Source: Cristatella mucedo
Taxonomy: Eukaryota; Bryozoa; Phylactolaemata; Cristatellidae
Length of the DNA: 64,000 nt
Direction of reading: 5' to 3'
NCBI GenBank assembly: GCA_009760855.2
Contig: WPIO01000003.1
Location: 1,600,001-1,664,000 of the forward strand
Positions 23,815 to 34,939 of this stretch are shown piece by piece. The notes under the pieces were generated by a model that saw only the letters and a program-made list of their open reading frames with translations, did no database searches and was not told the DNA's origin. The stretch's first letter is position 1; every line of letters begins with the position of its first letter. The position numbers and the translations under genes are program-made.

Positions 23815-24168
23815 CTAAAAACGTGATTGCAACCCCTTACCATGTGCCCCCTCTCTGGAATCCGAAGCTGCATTGGACGTGCACACCGAAGACATTGCTG
23901 CACTAGCGACAGACTTTTTCAGCTCTTTAAAGGATGAGAACTGCTGCTTGGAAATAATGGCTTGCCCCCGTAGGAGACACATGTCGTATGCGAGCTGCTC
24001 AACAGCCGACCAAAGACTCTCACGAATGCTCTCGTGGTTCACATCCTTGCGTGACTCGCTGTGCCTGCTCGGTGTGCCTAGGTGTTGCTCCTCTAACGGT
24101 TTTTGAGGTCTTCTCATCCCTACGTAATTAATTTGTGCTGCCGATGTTCTGTTGTTCATTTCTGACAA
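23815..24168 (-). other. Conserved exon-like ORF, unknown function, antisense in an M4 intron
   Basis: This open minus-strand frame of 117 codons contains a helical stretch like SIRESLWSAVEQLAYDM and LLRGQAIISKQQFSSFKELK, then CTSNAASDSREGAHG followed directly by a GTAAGG donor-like site. The right arm (plus, 54501-54725) keeps the same frame over about 70 residues with mostly conservative changes (SIRVSLRSAVEQLEYDACL). It has a stop upstream, at the codon after KTSKNR. Preservation of frame in both arms suggests a former or present exon of another gene. I do not recognise the family, and it may equally be a repeat-derived remnant. Confidence 0.4.
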
Positions 24169-24299
24169 TGCTCTCGGGAGCTTCTAGCGACGGTGATAAT
24201 AATATTGACCCCCCTGCCAGGAACTAAAGAACGTCAGAATGTGCGATTTTGCCACGAACCTAGAGCCGATGCTGATCGGAGGTCAAATCTCGCCTTCCG

Positions 24300-24478
24300 A
24301 TGGTGAGCCGTATTGGCACACTACATAAGGTGGTTGCATTTCATGACTTCGAGATTGAAGTCGCGGGTTTGAAACACTCCTTGGGCGATACTTAATTGCC
24401 ACTGCAAGTGGTGGTGATTGCCGTAGAGGCTTTTCTGTCACTATGCAAAAGAGGCTGTTCAGTCAGCTAGTATTTAGT
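24300..24478 (+). mobile_element. SINE family 1 copy
   Basis: It has GTGAGCCGTATTGGCACACTA, a degenerate B-box (GTCGCGGGTTTGAAACACTC), the body AGTGGTGGTGATTGCCGTAG and the tail AAAGAGGCTGTTCAGTCAGC. It is more diverged than the 25.8-kb copy. Confidence 0.85.
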
Positions 24479-24603
24479 ATTGATGTCGAAGCTTTAACAC
24501 TTCGGCCTTACAAGATGCGGCCAGAAATACAGTAAGTCTAGTCGCCATGGCGATAAGAAAGTGGGCCACCTAGTTCGTGAATGATGAGCGAGCGGCAGCG
24601 TAA

Positions 24604-25767
<1,164 letters not shown>

Positions 25768-25945
25768 TGCTGAGTCGTAATGGCTCACTAGGTAAGGTGG
25801 TTGCTTTTCACGACCTCGACCCCGAGTTCGTGGGTTTGAATCCTGTGGTGGGCGATTCTTTATCGCCACTGCAAGCGGTGGTGATAGCCGTAAAGGCTCT
25901 TCTGTCGCTATAAAAAGAGGCTGTTAAATCAGCTAGTATTTTTTT
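25768..25945 (+). mobile_element. SINE family 1 copy, well preserved
   Basis: It has A-box-like TGGCTCACTAGGTAAGG, B-box-like GGGTTTGAATCC, body CGCCACTGCAAGCGGTGGTG, tail AGGCTGTTAAATCAGCTAGT and a T-rich end. Confidence 0.9.
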
Positions 25946-26039
25946 TTGCGCATGCCGTCTCTTTCCTTTCCGCAGCCGCGACACTTTCGGCGTTAACAAG
26001 GTCATCAGCCAGTGGCTCAACAACTAAAAGTGGGTCAGC

Positions 26040-26166
26040 AGCTAAAGGATCTCACACTTCTCGTACATTAAGGTGGCAATGGCTCCCTCCCATACAGCAA
26101 GGTGGTGACAGGAAGTCGGGGATTCTCGATAACGAGGCGCAAACCGTTGAGGGGCGGTTTTGAGAG
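26040..26166 (+). repeat. Dispersed repeat X, copy A, 5' part
   Basis: It starts TCTCGTACATTAAGGTGGCA and matches 44640-44760 (+) and about 52385-52510 (-). The copy is split by the transposon at 26167-27222 and resumes at 27223. Confidence 0.8.
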
Positions 26167-26295
26167 GTTGTAGGACATTGCCCCCCTTGGACGTTCCCCC
26201 CTATATTCCCCCCCTTGGTGGACCCTAAGACATTTCCCACCGGATATTTCCCCCAGGCGTAAGACATGTCCCCCTCTGTGTTAATGAGTGTATAA

Positions 26296-26462
26296 CTACG
26301 TAAGGCAGTTGCTTTTCACGACCTCGGCCCCGAGGTCGTGGGTTCAAATCCTGTGGTGGGTGATCCCTTATCGCCACTGCAAGCGGTGGTGATAGCTGTT
26401 AAGGCTCTTCTGTCGCTTTGCAAAAAGAAGCTTCTAAATCAGCTTGTAGTAATTATTATTTA
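26296..26462 (+). mobile_element. SINE family 1, best preserved copy
   Basis: It has CACGACCTCGGCCCCGAGGT, then CGTGGGTTCAAATCC (B-box), body TCGCCACTGCAAGCGGTGGT and tail AAATCAGCTTGTAGTAATTA. It is nested in the C-rich-ended transposon. Confidence 0.9.
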
Positions 26463-26487
26463 TTAACTAAGGATACATATATATATT

Positions 26488-26674
26488 TACCGTACTTTCG
26501 CATATATAAGACGCGTCTTATACCAAGTTTTACGTACCCCACGCCCAGGGTTCGCCTTTTACATGGATGCGTCTTATGTAAAATATTCTATACAAAAATC
26601 GTCAAAACCCGCGTCCTATATACGGTTGCATCTTATAATTCGGTGCGTTTTATACGCGGGAAAGTGGGTACGTG
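26488..26674. mobile_element. MITE-like element with ATAAGACGC ends
   Basis: The left end CGTACTTTCGCATATAAGAC and the reverse complement of the right end (CGTACCCACTTTCCCGCGTA, followed by TAAAACGC) form imperfect terminal inverted repeats. Inside, TATAAGACGCGTCTTATA (26503-26520) is a perfect palindrome. Ends with ...GTATAAGACGC are common in small non-autonomous Tc1/pogo-type elements of animals. The assignment to pogo is an inference. Confidence 0.6.
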
Positions 26675-27222
26675 ATCAAATGAAGTTCAAGCTCTATTGA
26701 AATGAAATTTACTCAGTATAATTGGAAGAAAGATGGATTAGAGTGATGGTTTCTTATAGGGCGAGCGGCGGTGGCGGCAGATGCTGCGACTGTGGCGGCT
26801 GCGCTTTCGGTGGCAGCGTCGGCGAGCCACGCAGCGAGCCATGCAGTTCGGTCCCGCGGGAATTCTGCTCCTCTCGCTCTATCCGACGACGCCAGGCTCG
26901 TGTTCGTACCCTTCAAAGCGGGCTCGTGCTACAGCCTGCCACGCCTTCCTGCAAATGAGCCCGAAGCCTCGGAGGTCTACTGAGTATATATAACTCAATC
27001 TCAAGAGATTTCGCTGTGCCCTAATATTCACTATTCAAAGCTCGGAATGCGAGAAAGGGCGGATTTAGGCTGCGGAGGCTCAACCCACCCTAAATCCTAA
27101 GCCCTAATCCTATACCCCAGGAGGGAAATGTCCTACCTCAGGTGGATTTTAAGGTCGGGGGAATGTTCGGGGGAGGGTAATGTCCAGGGGGAATGTCCGT
27201 AAGCCGTTTCCGAGATGTGGGC

Positions 27223-27640
27223 AACTGACGAGACGGAAATCCAACGATCTAACTCAATCAAGCCTGTCATCTAACGCTCTTTGATGCCTGCCCGATGCAG
27301 TAGGCCTGTGCGATGCAATAGGCTTACCCATAGACGGCGCCATAATGAGTGAACAGAGTCTCTCCACCTCGCGGCCATTTCATCGAGCACGACTTGACGT
27401 CGCGTCGGCTTCCGTTGCACTTGCTCGAGAAGACCACAAAACATCACCGCGACTAGTCCTGACATCCAAGATGGCATCAGCCACGCTTGTGCCCAAATTA
27501 CTAGCCAATTCCTTGACGGCGAACAGGGTGAAGGTTACTGCAGCATCATGGCGAGGATAAACAGATTCGTTGAGATCAAGATGGCTTTATTTCGAGAACG
27601 AGTTGCTGACCTGAGGCATACGTCGAACGCGATTAGCTTT
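27223..27640 (+). repeat. Dispersed repeat X, copy A, 3' part
   Basis: It continues repeat X, e.g. CTCTTTGATGCCTGCCCGAT and GAACAGAGTCTCTCCACC, ending at TGACCTGAGGCATACGTCG. It corresponds to 44840-45190 (+) and 51945-52330 (-). Confidence 0.8.
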
Positions 27641-28605
27641 GAGTTTAGGTTTTAGAATTTAGGAGTTTGGGTCTGTTTTGTAATGTTTTTGTGATTTTTG
27701 GGGATCAAGCTTAAGGGTTTTTGTGTTTTAGTTTTCTTCGAGTTTATATTTTACGGTTTACAGCCACGGGCAACCATATTACTACTATTAACCCCACAAG
27801 CCTTTCTGCAATGAGCACAGTGTGCATAGCAGAAAGTTCGCTGTTGTATGCTAAGATACACGGGATACGCACGGGATCGCATACATCTGGGCCTAGGACG
27901 AGCTAGACCAGGGTTGTGCTATCTATGAGCACGACTTCCACTGAGCTGTCGCTGGCATAGATATCGATGCAAGTAGGCATCTGCACCGCTGGTGGAAACT
28001 ACACGTCTTTCAAATGAACCTGCTGCCGTTTCACAACGGTTGAAACTTTCTGCTTAGCCACCACTACAAGCAGCAGTCTAAAATCTGGAGGCCGTTTGAA
28101 ATTCATTTTTGGCGAAGAGCTGCCGTAATGCAAACTTTGCCAGGTCTTGGAATTTACAGCTAATTCGGCGTCACTTGTTCATACAGCAGTGTCAGGTTCT
28201 GTATGGGAGCAGTGCCCATAGCAAGCCCTTCAACGTGGTGGCCATCTTATGTTTATATTTGCGTTAAATAAACCGACTTTAGTTATCTTTTCCAATTAGA
28301 GTTTCTCTCTAATACGTAAATACTAAACCCTAAACCCTATGACCTCAACTCAAAGACCAAAGACTCAAACCAAAAAAATACATAATCTAACCAGTGAACG
28401 TAAACCGTAAAATCAAAACCATACAACCAATAATTGTTGAACCAAAAATTGTCTCAAACCCGATGCATGAAAGAAAACTAGGAACGTGATTATTTAACAG
28501 AAATAAAAACATTGGCTGGCAACCACGTTGAACAGACTGCTACGAGCACTGCGGCCGTAGAGAACCTGACGTTGCTGCATGAAAAAAGACGCCGAATTAA
28601 CTGCA
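27640..28605. mobile_element. Foldback-like element with inverted repeats and TTTAGGG-like blocks (left arm)
   Basis: 28155-28270 and 28497-28605 are inverted copies of each other (about three quarters identical by eye). They bracket a degenerate AAACCCTAAACCCT-rich block (28320-28440). A complementary TTTAGG/GGGTTT-rich block lies at 27640-27730. The same arrangement, inverted, is in the right arm (50300-51930). No coding capacity is seen. Confidence 0.6.
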
Positions 28606-29110
28606 TTTTTTGCTAGCCGTGCACACTGGCCACCCACGGTAACTGACCATTTTGGCGAAGCACAGGTGGAAAACTGATAAACCCGTCCGCCGAAGAACCG
28701 ACGCGGCCATTTTAATCAAGAGCGTTCGCATAATAATGCTAACTTTGCGTCTAAGCTCCAGCTGGGCTGTGCATAAACAATGTCCCGCTCGCTTTTTCGA
28801 GAAAGAAAATCTGGAGGCATAGAGGATCAAATGGGAAAATGCGTGCCCTAAGCAAACGCATTGTCATTCGCCGAATTTGACAGTGACAGTGACCTTGGCA
28901 AACAGTGACCTTGTTTCGCCGGCTTTCTTCCTTGCCACGTGTCCACCTTCCACCTTCGTTAGCATTTTGCATGCGCTTGGTGGAAAAAATACTTCAAGCT
29001 AACGCCTCCTCACGTTGTCCTTCTTCCTCGAATTTTTGCGACATAGCAAGCATCAATTCCCGAATGCTTACTTTTCATACTTACAGTTTAGTAAAACAAC
29101 ATATAACTCT
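28606..29110. other. Intron 6 of the left M4 gene, unassigned
   Basis: It matches 49830-50290 of the right arm in inverted orientation. No motif is recognised. Confidence 0.4.
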
Positions 29111-29111
29111 T

Positions 29112-29245
29112 TTGCACAGCGCCATAAGAGAACTTATTCTCCATTCAGGCGCTTCGCATTTGCCACTGGGTTCGAGACCACGATCTCGGTCATGTGTATT
29201 CACTTTGATCATGGTTCAAGGAGAGCAGCTTAAACACTGTACCAA
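29112..29245 (-). mobile_element. SINE family 2 copy (antisense), shared with right arm
   Basis: On the minus strand: AGTGTTTAAGCTGCTCTCC (A-box-like), ATCGTGGTCTCGAACC (B-box-like), then a tail GAAGCGCCTGAATGGAGAAT and AGTTCTCTTATGGCGCTG. Its partner is at 49670-49825. Confidence 0.8.
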
Positions 29246-29261
29246 GTTAAAAAAATACTAT

Positions 29262-29428
29262 CAGATTTAACAGCCTCTTCTAAATATAGCGGCAAGAAGC
29301 CTTTACGGCTATCACCACGGATAGCACAGGCAATAAAGGATCGCCCACCGAAGAATTCAAACCCACGACTTTGGGACCAAGTTTGTAAAAAGCAGCCGCT
29401 TTACCTAGTGTGCCATCACGGCTCACCC
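29262..29428 (-). mobile_element. SINE family 1 copy (antisense)
   Basis: On the minus strand: GGGTGAGCCGTGATGGCACA, GTGGGTTTGAATTC, GGCTATCACC region and the AGGCTGTTAAATC tail. It lies 16 bp from the SINE 2 copy. Confidence 0.85.
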
Positions 29429-29787
29429 AGCACGGCGGTATACAAGCTTTTTGTACAAACGGATCTATCCGCTACTCCCAGATTGGTTTCCCACGTCGTT
29501 TTCAAAACTTTCGAATGACACTCAGATTTCTTCTCTAGCTTTGAAATTACCATTTTCGCCTCATTTGTTGGTTGTTTGGGGTCGTCTGTTACAGTTTCAC
29601 TAACAACGTTAGATATGCTCAATATCCCTTTTACTCTCTTTCCCTTCATCTCCTCCTTTTCCTCCCTTTCTCCTCTCACACCTTCCCAAACCTCTTCTTA
29701 CACCTTCTCTTCCTCCGTATCACCTATTCAAAATTACCACGACTGTTATTCAACCGTGCAGTGGTTAGGGCTTAGCATTAGCTGGTA

Positions 29788-32450
29788 AAAGACAATAATT
29801 AATAATAATGGCAATAAGGCATTTGATAAAGCACCCTCGGAGAACTCAATGTCTTTCTGGGTGCTTTAAATTTGCTGGAAAGGAAATGCGATAGTATGGC
29901 TAGTGATAGCATGCTCGATAAACAACAAGAATAACATGGTTAGGGGTTATAAGTACAAGGTCATCATGCAAGTGTGGTTAGTGGCAGCATGCACAGTCAG
30001 CAATCATAAGCACATACAGAATGAAACACAGGGGCCCACTAAATGATGTGATAAGTATGTGCGTTTTTAATTTCTTTTTGCAAGTAGTCAGTCCGGGATG
30101 TCATGACGGAAATCTGGAGTGAGTTCCAGGCTTTGGGTGCATACCAACTAAATGCAAGGTCTCCGAAAGATTAAAGGTTTGTACGAGGTATAAGTAAACA
30201 GTTAGATTCTGAAAAGTGGGTGGTACGATGCTTAGCCTGGTGGGGCGGTAGATCTAATAGGTAGGCTGGAGCAAAAGAATGAAGCGACTTAAAAGTGAGT
30301 GACAAAACCTTGAATTCGATCCGTTGCTTGACTGGTAGCCAGTGCAGGTCAGTGAGAAGTGGAGTAATGTGGCAACTGCGACGCTCACGACAGACAAGCC
30401 TAGCTGCGGAGTTTTGCACCAGCTGCATTCGCCTGGTCGCACATGCTGGTAGGCCAGAGAGCAGTGAGTTGCAGAAGTCGAGAGAAGATGTCACGAATGC
30501 ATGTACCAACTTGGACGTGGTATCCTTATCTAAACAAGCCCGAATTTTAGCAATGTTATGAAGCTGAAAATAGGCAGATTTGACTGTGGAGCTGATATGG
30601 TCGTCTAACGAGAGGTCGCTTTGGAATATGACACCTAGATTTCGAGCTGATTCGACAGGAGATATGCTGGCAGAGCCAATTTTGAGCGTCAGCCTTTCCA
30701 ATCTCTGAATCACACTGGGTTTGCCCATAACTAGTAAGTTAGTTGTATCATCGTATAGTTTTAGAAAATATGCTGCCATCCATGTGCAGATGTCATTAAT
30801 ACATGCAGCAAGTGAGTTGAGAGAATTTGAGGTGCTCGAAGGCTGGGAGGGATCAAAGCAAAGGTACAACTGAGTGTCATCCGCATAGAAGTGAAAGCCT
30901 AGATTGTGCTTGGCAATCACATCAGCAAGAGGGAGAGTATAAACCGTGAAAAGAACCGGACCCAGCACGGAGCCCTGAGGTACTCCATATTTCAGAGGTA
31001 CCTCAGATGATCTTTGTCCATTCACGTCAATACTCCGGAGTCTCCCACTGAGATAGGACGTGAACCACTGCAGAGCAGTGCCAGTGATGCCCAGGCGAGA
31101 TGAGAGGCGCTCTAGAAGAACTTTTGTGATTGATAACATCAAAAGCTTCCGAAAGATCGAGCAAAAGAAGCAGAGATAGGCTATCTACGGCTGCATTCCG
31201 AAGTAATTCGTTGTATACTCGAAACCATGCTGACTCTGTGGAGTGATTAGCTCCAAAACCAGTCTGCAACTTCTCACCAAGGTTTGAGGTTCAATATATG
31301 AGTTCAGCTGGTCTGCCACGACCCGTTCCGGTGTCTTCGATAGGAATGATAGAAGGGAGACTGTACGTTAGTTGGTCTAGTTCTCGTGGTCTAGTGTTGC
31401 TTTCTTGAGTAGTAGCCTGACTTCAGCCTTATTGAGAGGTAATGGGACATGAACTGAGGCTAATGACCTATCAATTATGTTAGTCATGGCAAAAGCAGAT
31501 CGCTGCATGGGAGTAGCAGGACAGTGGGAAAATGATCTAAAGGATCTACTTGCCTTTTTTGATTGGGATTTGAAATCCAGAACGAGGTCGCTAGTGACTT
31601 TCTTAAATGTAGACTTTGAGGTACTGCAAGGAATTTAGAAACATCATTCCTGGGGGATGTGGCCATCTTAGAGATGGGCCCTCCGATCTTTTCTATGTTC
31701 TGGACAAAGAAGCTAGAACATAGATCAGCTGGATCATCAAAGGGATCATAGGCTGGATTCAAAGAATTAAGTGACTTTTTTTTAAACGAATTGAGTGACA
31801 AAACTTTCTGTGTTTTGCACCAGCTGCGATCGCCTGATTGCTCATGCCGGTAGGCCAGCAAGCAGTAAGTAACAAAAGTCGAGACGGGATGTCACAAATA
31901 CACGGACCAAATTAGACGTTATATCATTATCTGAACAAGCCCAAGTTTTAGCAATGTTACGTACCTGAAAGGAGGCAGACTTTACTGCGTAGCTGATGTG
32001 TGAGCTATAAGAGGCAATGAGACAGGCAATGATAAATCAAAGAAATCTGTGGTAACTAGGACTTGGTACCTGATGGGCGATAGACTTCTGCCACCATCGG
32101 TAGCTTGTTGTCAGATGAAATCAAGACAATCTTTTCAAAGAAAGACTGCTTCGAAGGTACTGCAAATGGCTTAAAGTCGACTTTAGACCGCATGAGAATA
32201 GCAACTCCATCTTCAGTTTGAATTGATCTAGGTTGGGAAAAAATGGGAAGCCAGACGGGATAGCATCTTTAATTGTCAGGCAGTGTACCGATTTTAGCCA
32301 AGTGTCAGTCAAGGCGAGCAGGTCGAGACCATTTTCAAAAATAAGGTCGCTTATTACCTGAGATTAGTTTCAGATTGAGCGAGGATTCCAAAAACAAGCA
32401 TTAAGTTGGGCCGCCAGAGTTATAACAGGTCTGACGACCTCTAAGTTAGA
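29788..32450 (-). mobile_element. Longest CR1/L2-like LINE copy, 5' truncated, inserted in left arm only
   Basis: The 3' end is at about 29790-29860, with tail (minus) CACCCAGAAAGACATTGAGT..TGCTTTATCAAATGCC and a run of ATT. Proceeding upstream on the minus strand are the 3' UTR, RT C-terminus, RT core, linker, and part of the endonuclease at 32121-32440 (LIFENGLDLLALTDTWL, typical of the EN domain start). A 200-bp stretch at about 31795-32010 is a misplaced copy of the RT C-terminal region (matches 30400-30590). It replaces part of EN/linker. It is the best guide to the family in this window. Confidence 0.93.
30171..31269 (-). pseudogene. LINE ORF2 reverse transcriptase, frameshifted
   Basis: The main frame, 30171-31142, has 323 residues. 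It holds GITGTALQWFTSYLSGRLRS, YGVPQGSVLGPVLF (RT motif B region), FHFYADDTQLYL (catalytic YADD), LTLKIGSASISPVESARNLG and the C-terminal [23 protein letters not shown]. The N-terminal part, including QTGFGANHSTESAW and LLDLSEAFDVINH (motif A, D..AFD), lies in another frame at 31027-31269, so a frameshift near 31130 separates them. It would reverse-transcribe LINE RNA at the nicked target if intact. Relationship to CR1/L2 is inferred from the motif style and the 3' tail. Confidence 0.92.
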
Positions 32451-33221
32451 GAGATTCTCAGTGACTCTAGTGGGGGAGTATGCTAAGCGGTTCGAGACTA
32501 TGCTAGGAATACCGAACGAGCGGGTACTCAGCTCAAAGTTCCAGCCGAACGAGCGGCTTCAAAGCTGGCGGCCCCAGAAACCTCAGCTGGTGGCTCTGGG
32601 TGCTTTTCTTTACTTAATGCATAACTCACGAATCTTCACAACAACAGTTACATCTCGGGCTGTATTTGATCTACGTTGTCGAAGCGACAATAGGTTCGCA
32701 CGATCATAGCTAACACAAATGTTAGTAGCTGTCGGCACAGCTAAAGCCACCACCGGCACGGAAGACCAAGCAGTCCGAAGCGATCAGTGCTTAGACGTTC
32801 ATAGGCACGTAATTTATTATGCGATCGGTCAAACAACAATCAGATTAGCTTTAAACAGGTCTTAGCTGTAGACCATTGAGCGCTGTACCCGTTTTTATTC
32901 AGTAAAGCAGCTTGTCAGTGTGCATGTCTTATAACTCTGAGTAATGCACGCAGGCTAAAGCCTTCGATAATATCTTCAACCGATATCGGGGCGCACCACA
33001 TGGGCTGTAAAGAGGTCCTCTGTCATAGTTTATACGTTTACTTTCATCAGCCCAACAAGGTGAGTTGACCGCTCTCAATACGACTGCAGTATGTTATCCT
33101 GTAACAAGGGCGCTCACACCCATATCGATATCGAGGTGCTAAATCTGCTATTAAAATGCCTCACACTTCCCACAAATCTGTTAACGAGTCAAATCGCTCA
33201 AATAAACAAAACAGAAATACT
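32451..33221. other. Intron 6 of the left M4 gene, last part
   Basis: It is homologous, inverted, to 48960-49320 in the right arm. No gene is recognised. Confidence 0.5.
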
Positions 33222-33388
33222 AACGGATTTAAAAGCCTCTCCTTGTACAGCGGCAGAAGACTCTAGACGGCTATCGCCACTGCTTGCAATGGCAAATAGA
33301 GGATTTCCCACGCAGGATTCGAACCAATGGCCTCGCGACCGAGGCCATAAAGAGCAAGCATTATACCTAGTAGGCCTTCCCAGCTAAT
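33222..33388 (-). mobile_element. SINE family 1 copy (antisense), shared with right arm
   Basis: The plus strand shows ACGCAGGATTCGAACCAATG (B-box complement) and GCCTCGCGACCGAGGCC. Its partner at 48775-48945 lies at the mirrored position, so the insertion is older than the duplication. Confidence 0.88.
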
Positions 33389-33529
33389 TCAAACTGGGAC
33401 GTTTCTCAATGAGCTGTCTCGACAATCAAGCTTCCTAAAATGTTTGAGTGTCAGCCTAAAGAAGCTGGAGACAAACATTTGCTGCCTCGAGCTCCTGGCG
33501 GGCAGAATCCGAGCTGCTGGAGAATCCGC

Positions 33530-33670
33530 ACAGCTGCTGCTGTAGCGGAACGGCGCAGCGTGGCTGCTGCCGAACGGCGGCAGAACGGCTCGGTAGCTGA
33601 ACGGCGAAACGGGGAGAACGACAGAACGACTCGGCAGCGGCGGCGACGTCGGCAGAACGGCTCAGCGGCG
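33530..33670. repeat. GC-rich minisatellite (CGGCAGAACGG-like)
   Basis: Irregular iterations of CGGCAGAACGGCTC and GCGGAACGGC lie just upstream of an M4 exon. The right arm has its counterpart at 48535-48640. Confidence 0.8.
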
Positions 33671-33701
33671 TCTGACATCGCTGAGTTGCTTCTGCATTTA
33701 G

Positions 33702-33946
33702 GACAAGCGGCCGTCTACTTCTCAAAGGGCGCAGCCAATTTCCTGCCGGGAGCTGGATTGGCCAAGGACGGAAGACCCCTGCGATACATGTGCGATCCGC
33801 CGAAGGACGGCTTGTCGATTGACAGCTACTCCAAATACCCGAAAACCCATGTCATGGATGTGCATTACTCGAGCGGGCTCTACAACAAAGCCTTCTGCAT
33901 TCTATCGAACCAAGGTGGCAAGCAAGAAGTCGACGTTTGGTTCAAG
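33702..33946 (+). CDS. M4 metalloprotease (left copy), catalytic C-lobe exon
   Basis: The exon has 245 nt, with acceptor GCATTTAG ending at 33701 and donor GTAAGC at 33947. It completes the Gly codon begun in the zinc exon and ends in phase 0. Motifs are QAAVYFSKGAANFLPGAG (family: AaeyF..g.ndflIGa), LRYMCDPPKDGLSID (family: LRyM.dP..DG.SID) and MDVHYSSGLYNKAFCIL (family: vDVHySSGvyNkaFylL). The last contains the catalytic His that stabilises the transition state. By eye, ten of 82 residues differ from the right copy. A longer apparent ORF here simply reads through both splice sites. Confidence 0.96.
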
Positions 33947-34123
33947 GTAAGCGAGCCCATCTGCTCTGCCCGGTCTCGTGGCCTCCTGCTGCTGCTGCTG
34001 CTGCTACTGCTGCTCCGCTCCGCTCGCAGAGGTGCAGGAGCAGGAGGCTCGAGACCCATATTTGCCGGAGCCTAGCTACCGCCAGCCGCTGCCAGCCTCG
34101 AAGCGTTTCCCTCTTCGCTGCAG

Positions 34124-34285
34124 GTGTTTGCCCGAGCCAACTGCTACTACTGGGGACAGAAGACAACGTTCACCAGCGGGGTTTGTGGTGTGCAGAAGGC
34201 GGCGTGGGACTCCCTTGGCCAGCACGGAGTGGACGCCGTCAAGTCCGCATTTGCTAAGGTCAATTTAGCCTGTCCCACCGGCTGA
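34124..34285 (+). CDS. M4 metalloprotease (left copy), last exon
   Basis: Fifty-three codons plus TGA (34283-34285) follow acceptor TTCGCTGCAG (ends 34123). The exon encodes VFARANCYYWGQKTTFTSGV (family: vFvdAnryYWt..t.f..ga), the CGV..AA segment, then V..AF..V and CPTG, the usual M4 C-terminus. Three of 53 residues differ from the right copy, making this the most conserved exon. It closes an open frame running from 19489 through five exons without a stop. The mature enzyme would be about 310 residues, normal for M4, and it has no C-terminal extension. Confidence 0.95.
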   Translation: MFARANCYYWGQKTTFTSGVCGVQKAAWDSLGQHGVDAVKSAFAKVNLACPTG

Positions 34286-34305
34286 GCTTAAAATCGCAGC
34301 CGGAC

Positions 34306-34311
34306 AATAAA
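34306..34311 (+). promoter_or_regulatory. Poly(A) signal AATAAA, left M4 gene
   Basis: It lies 21 bp after the stop codon in GGACAATAAAGCGGACC. The same context is found after the right gene (47901-47906, minus), so the site was conserved after duplication. Confidence 0.75.
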
Positions 34312-34939
34312 GCGGACCGCCGTCACGCTCTGCCGAGCTCTATTTGATTCGCCTGCACAGAGCCCCTTCGCTCAGATCTGACGACAGAATTGTGAGTGAT
34401 GAGTGCGAGGGGCCGCCGCGAGGGGTCACGGCTGCACTCTGAGACCGAGAATCCCGCGAGAAGCGTCCAGCGCTCAGAAGCGGCTCGAGAAAAGGGCCAA
34501 GCATTTCAGCAGCACTTAAATCTCGACGCCTCGACGCCTGTGAATGCCGGCTCGCTTTAGCAGCAAATTCCGAGCTCTATGTAGCATTATTAATCTGCCA
34601 TAGCTGGCGCGTTTCGGCTAAGCACTGTCCTAAATTGAAGGCGTTACCTTAGGTGGAGCCAGCATATTATTGTAGGGGCAAGACCAGCAAGTAATGAAAA
34701 AGTATGGGGTAAAATGATTGAGCTAATAATTCATCAAATGGATTTGGGGCATAGTTTTATCATGGATGACGTTACATCAAAAGTTAGTCTTCTTGACGTA
34801 CAACAAAATGGTGTTACTGAGACAGCTGCTGCTACAACTTGTGTCTATACGATACGCTGAACGCCTTGACGACGCGCTTCTCTCGACCGTCGAAGTCAAC
34901 ACTGGCAGTTTCTGAATCAGCCGCGCCAGTTGATAGATA
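34312..34939. other. Downstream flank of the left M4 gene, conserved in right arm
   Basis: It matches 47270-47900 inverted, with high similarity to about 34660 and weaker similarity after. No ORF is supported. Confidence 0.6.

Larger units (their letters stand above)
26167..27222. mobile_element. Putative DNA transposon with C-rich/G-rich inverted ends
   Basis: It interrupts repeat X cleanly in the left arm only. The left end (26170-26275) carries iterated GACATTCCCCC-like motifs, for example GACATTGCCCCCC, GACGTTCCCCCC, GACATTTCCC and GACATGTCCCCC. The right end (27120-27210) carries their complements (GGGAAATGTCC, GGGGGAATGTTC, GGGTAATGTCC, GGGGGAATGTCC). No transposase is recognised, so it is probably non-autonomous. 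A SINE (26296) and a small TIR element (26488) are nested inside. The exact ends and the target duplication are uncertain. Confidence 0.7.

Noticed and set aside
26296-26462. Possible tRNA gene (A- and B-box-like motifs)
   Set aside because: No cloverleaf can be completed; the motif belongs to a repeated SINE with many copies in the window.
28318-28440. Telomere array
   Set aside because: The AAACCCT-like units are too degenerate and short and lie inside a repeated element present in both arms.
33440-34075. 211-codon frame covering the minisatellite, an M4 exon and the following intron
   Set aside because: It reads through a good acceptor and donor; the M4 similarity is limited to 33702-33946.
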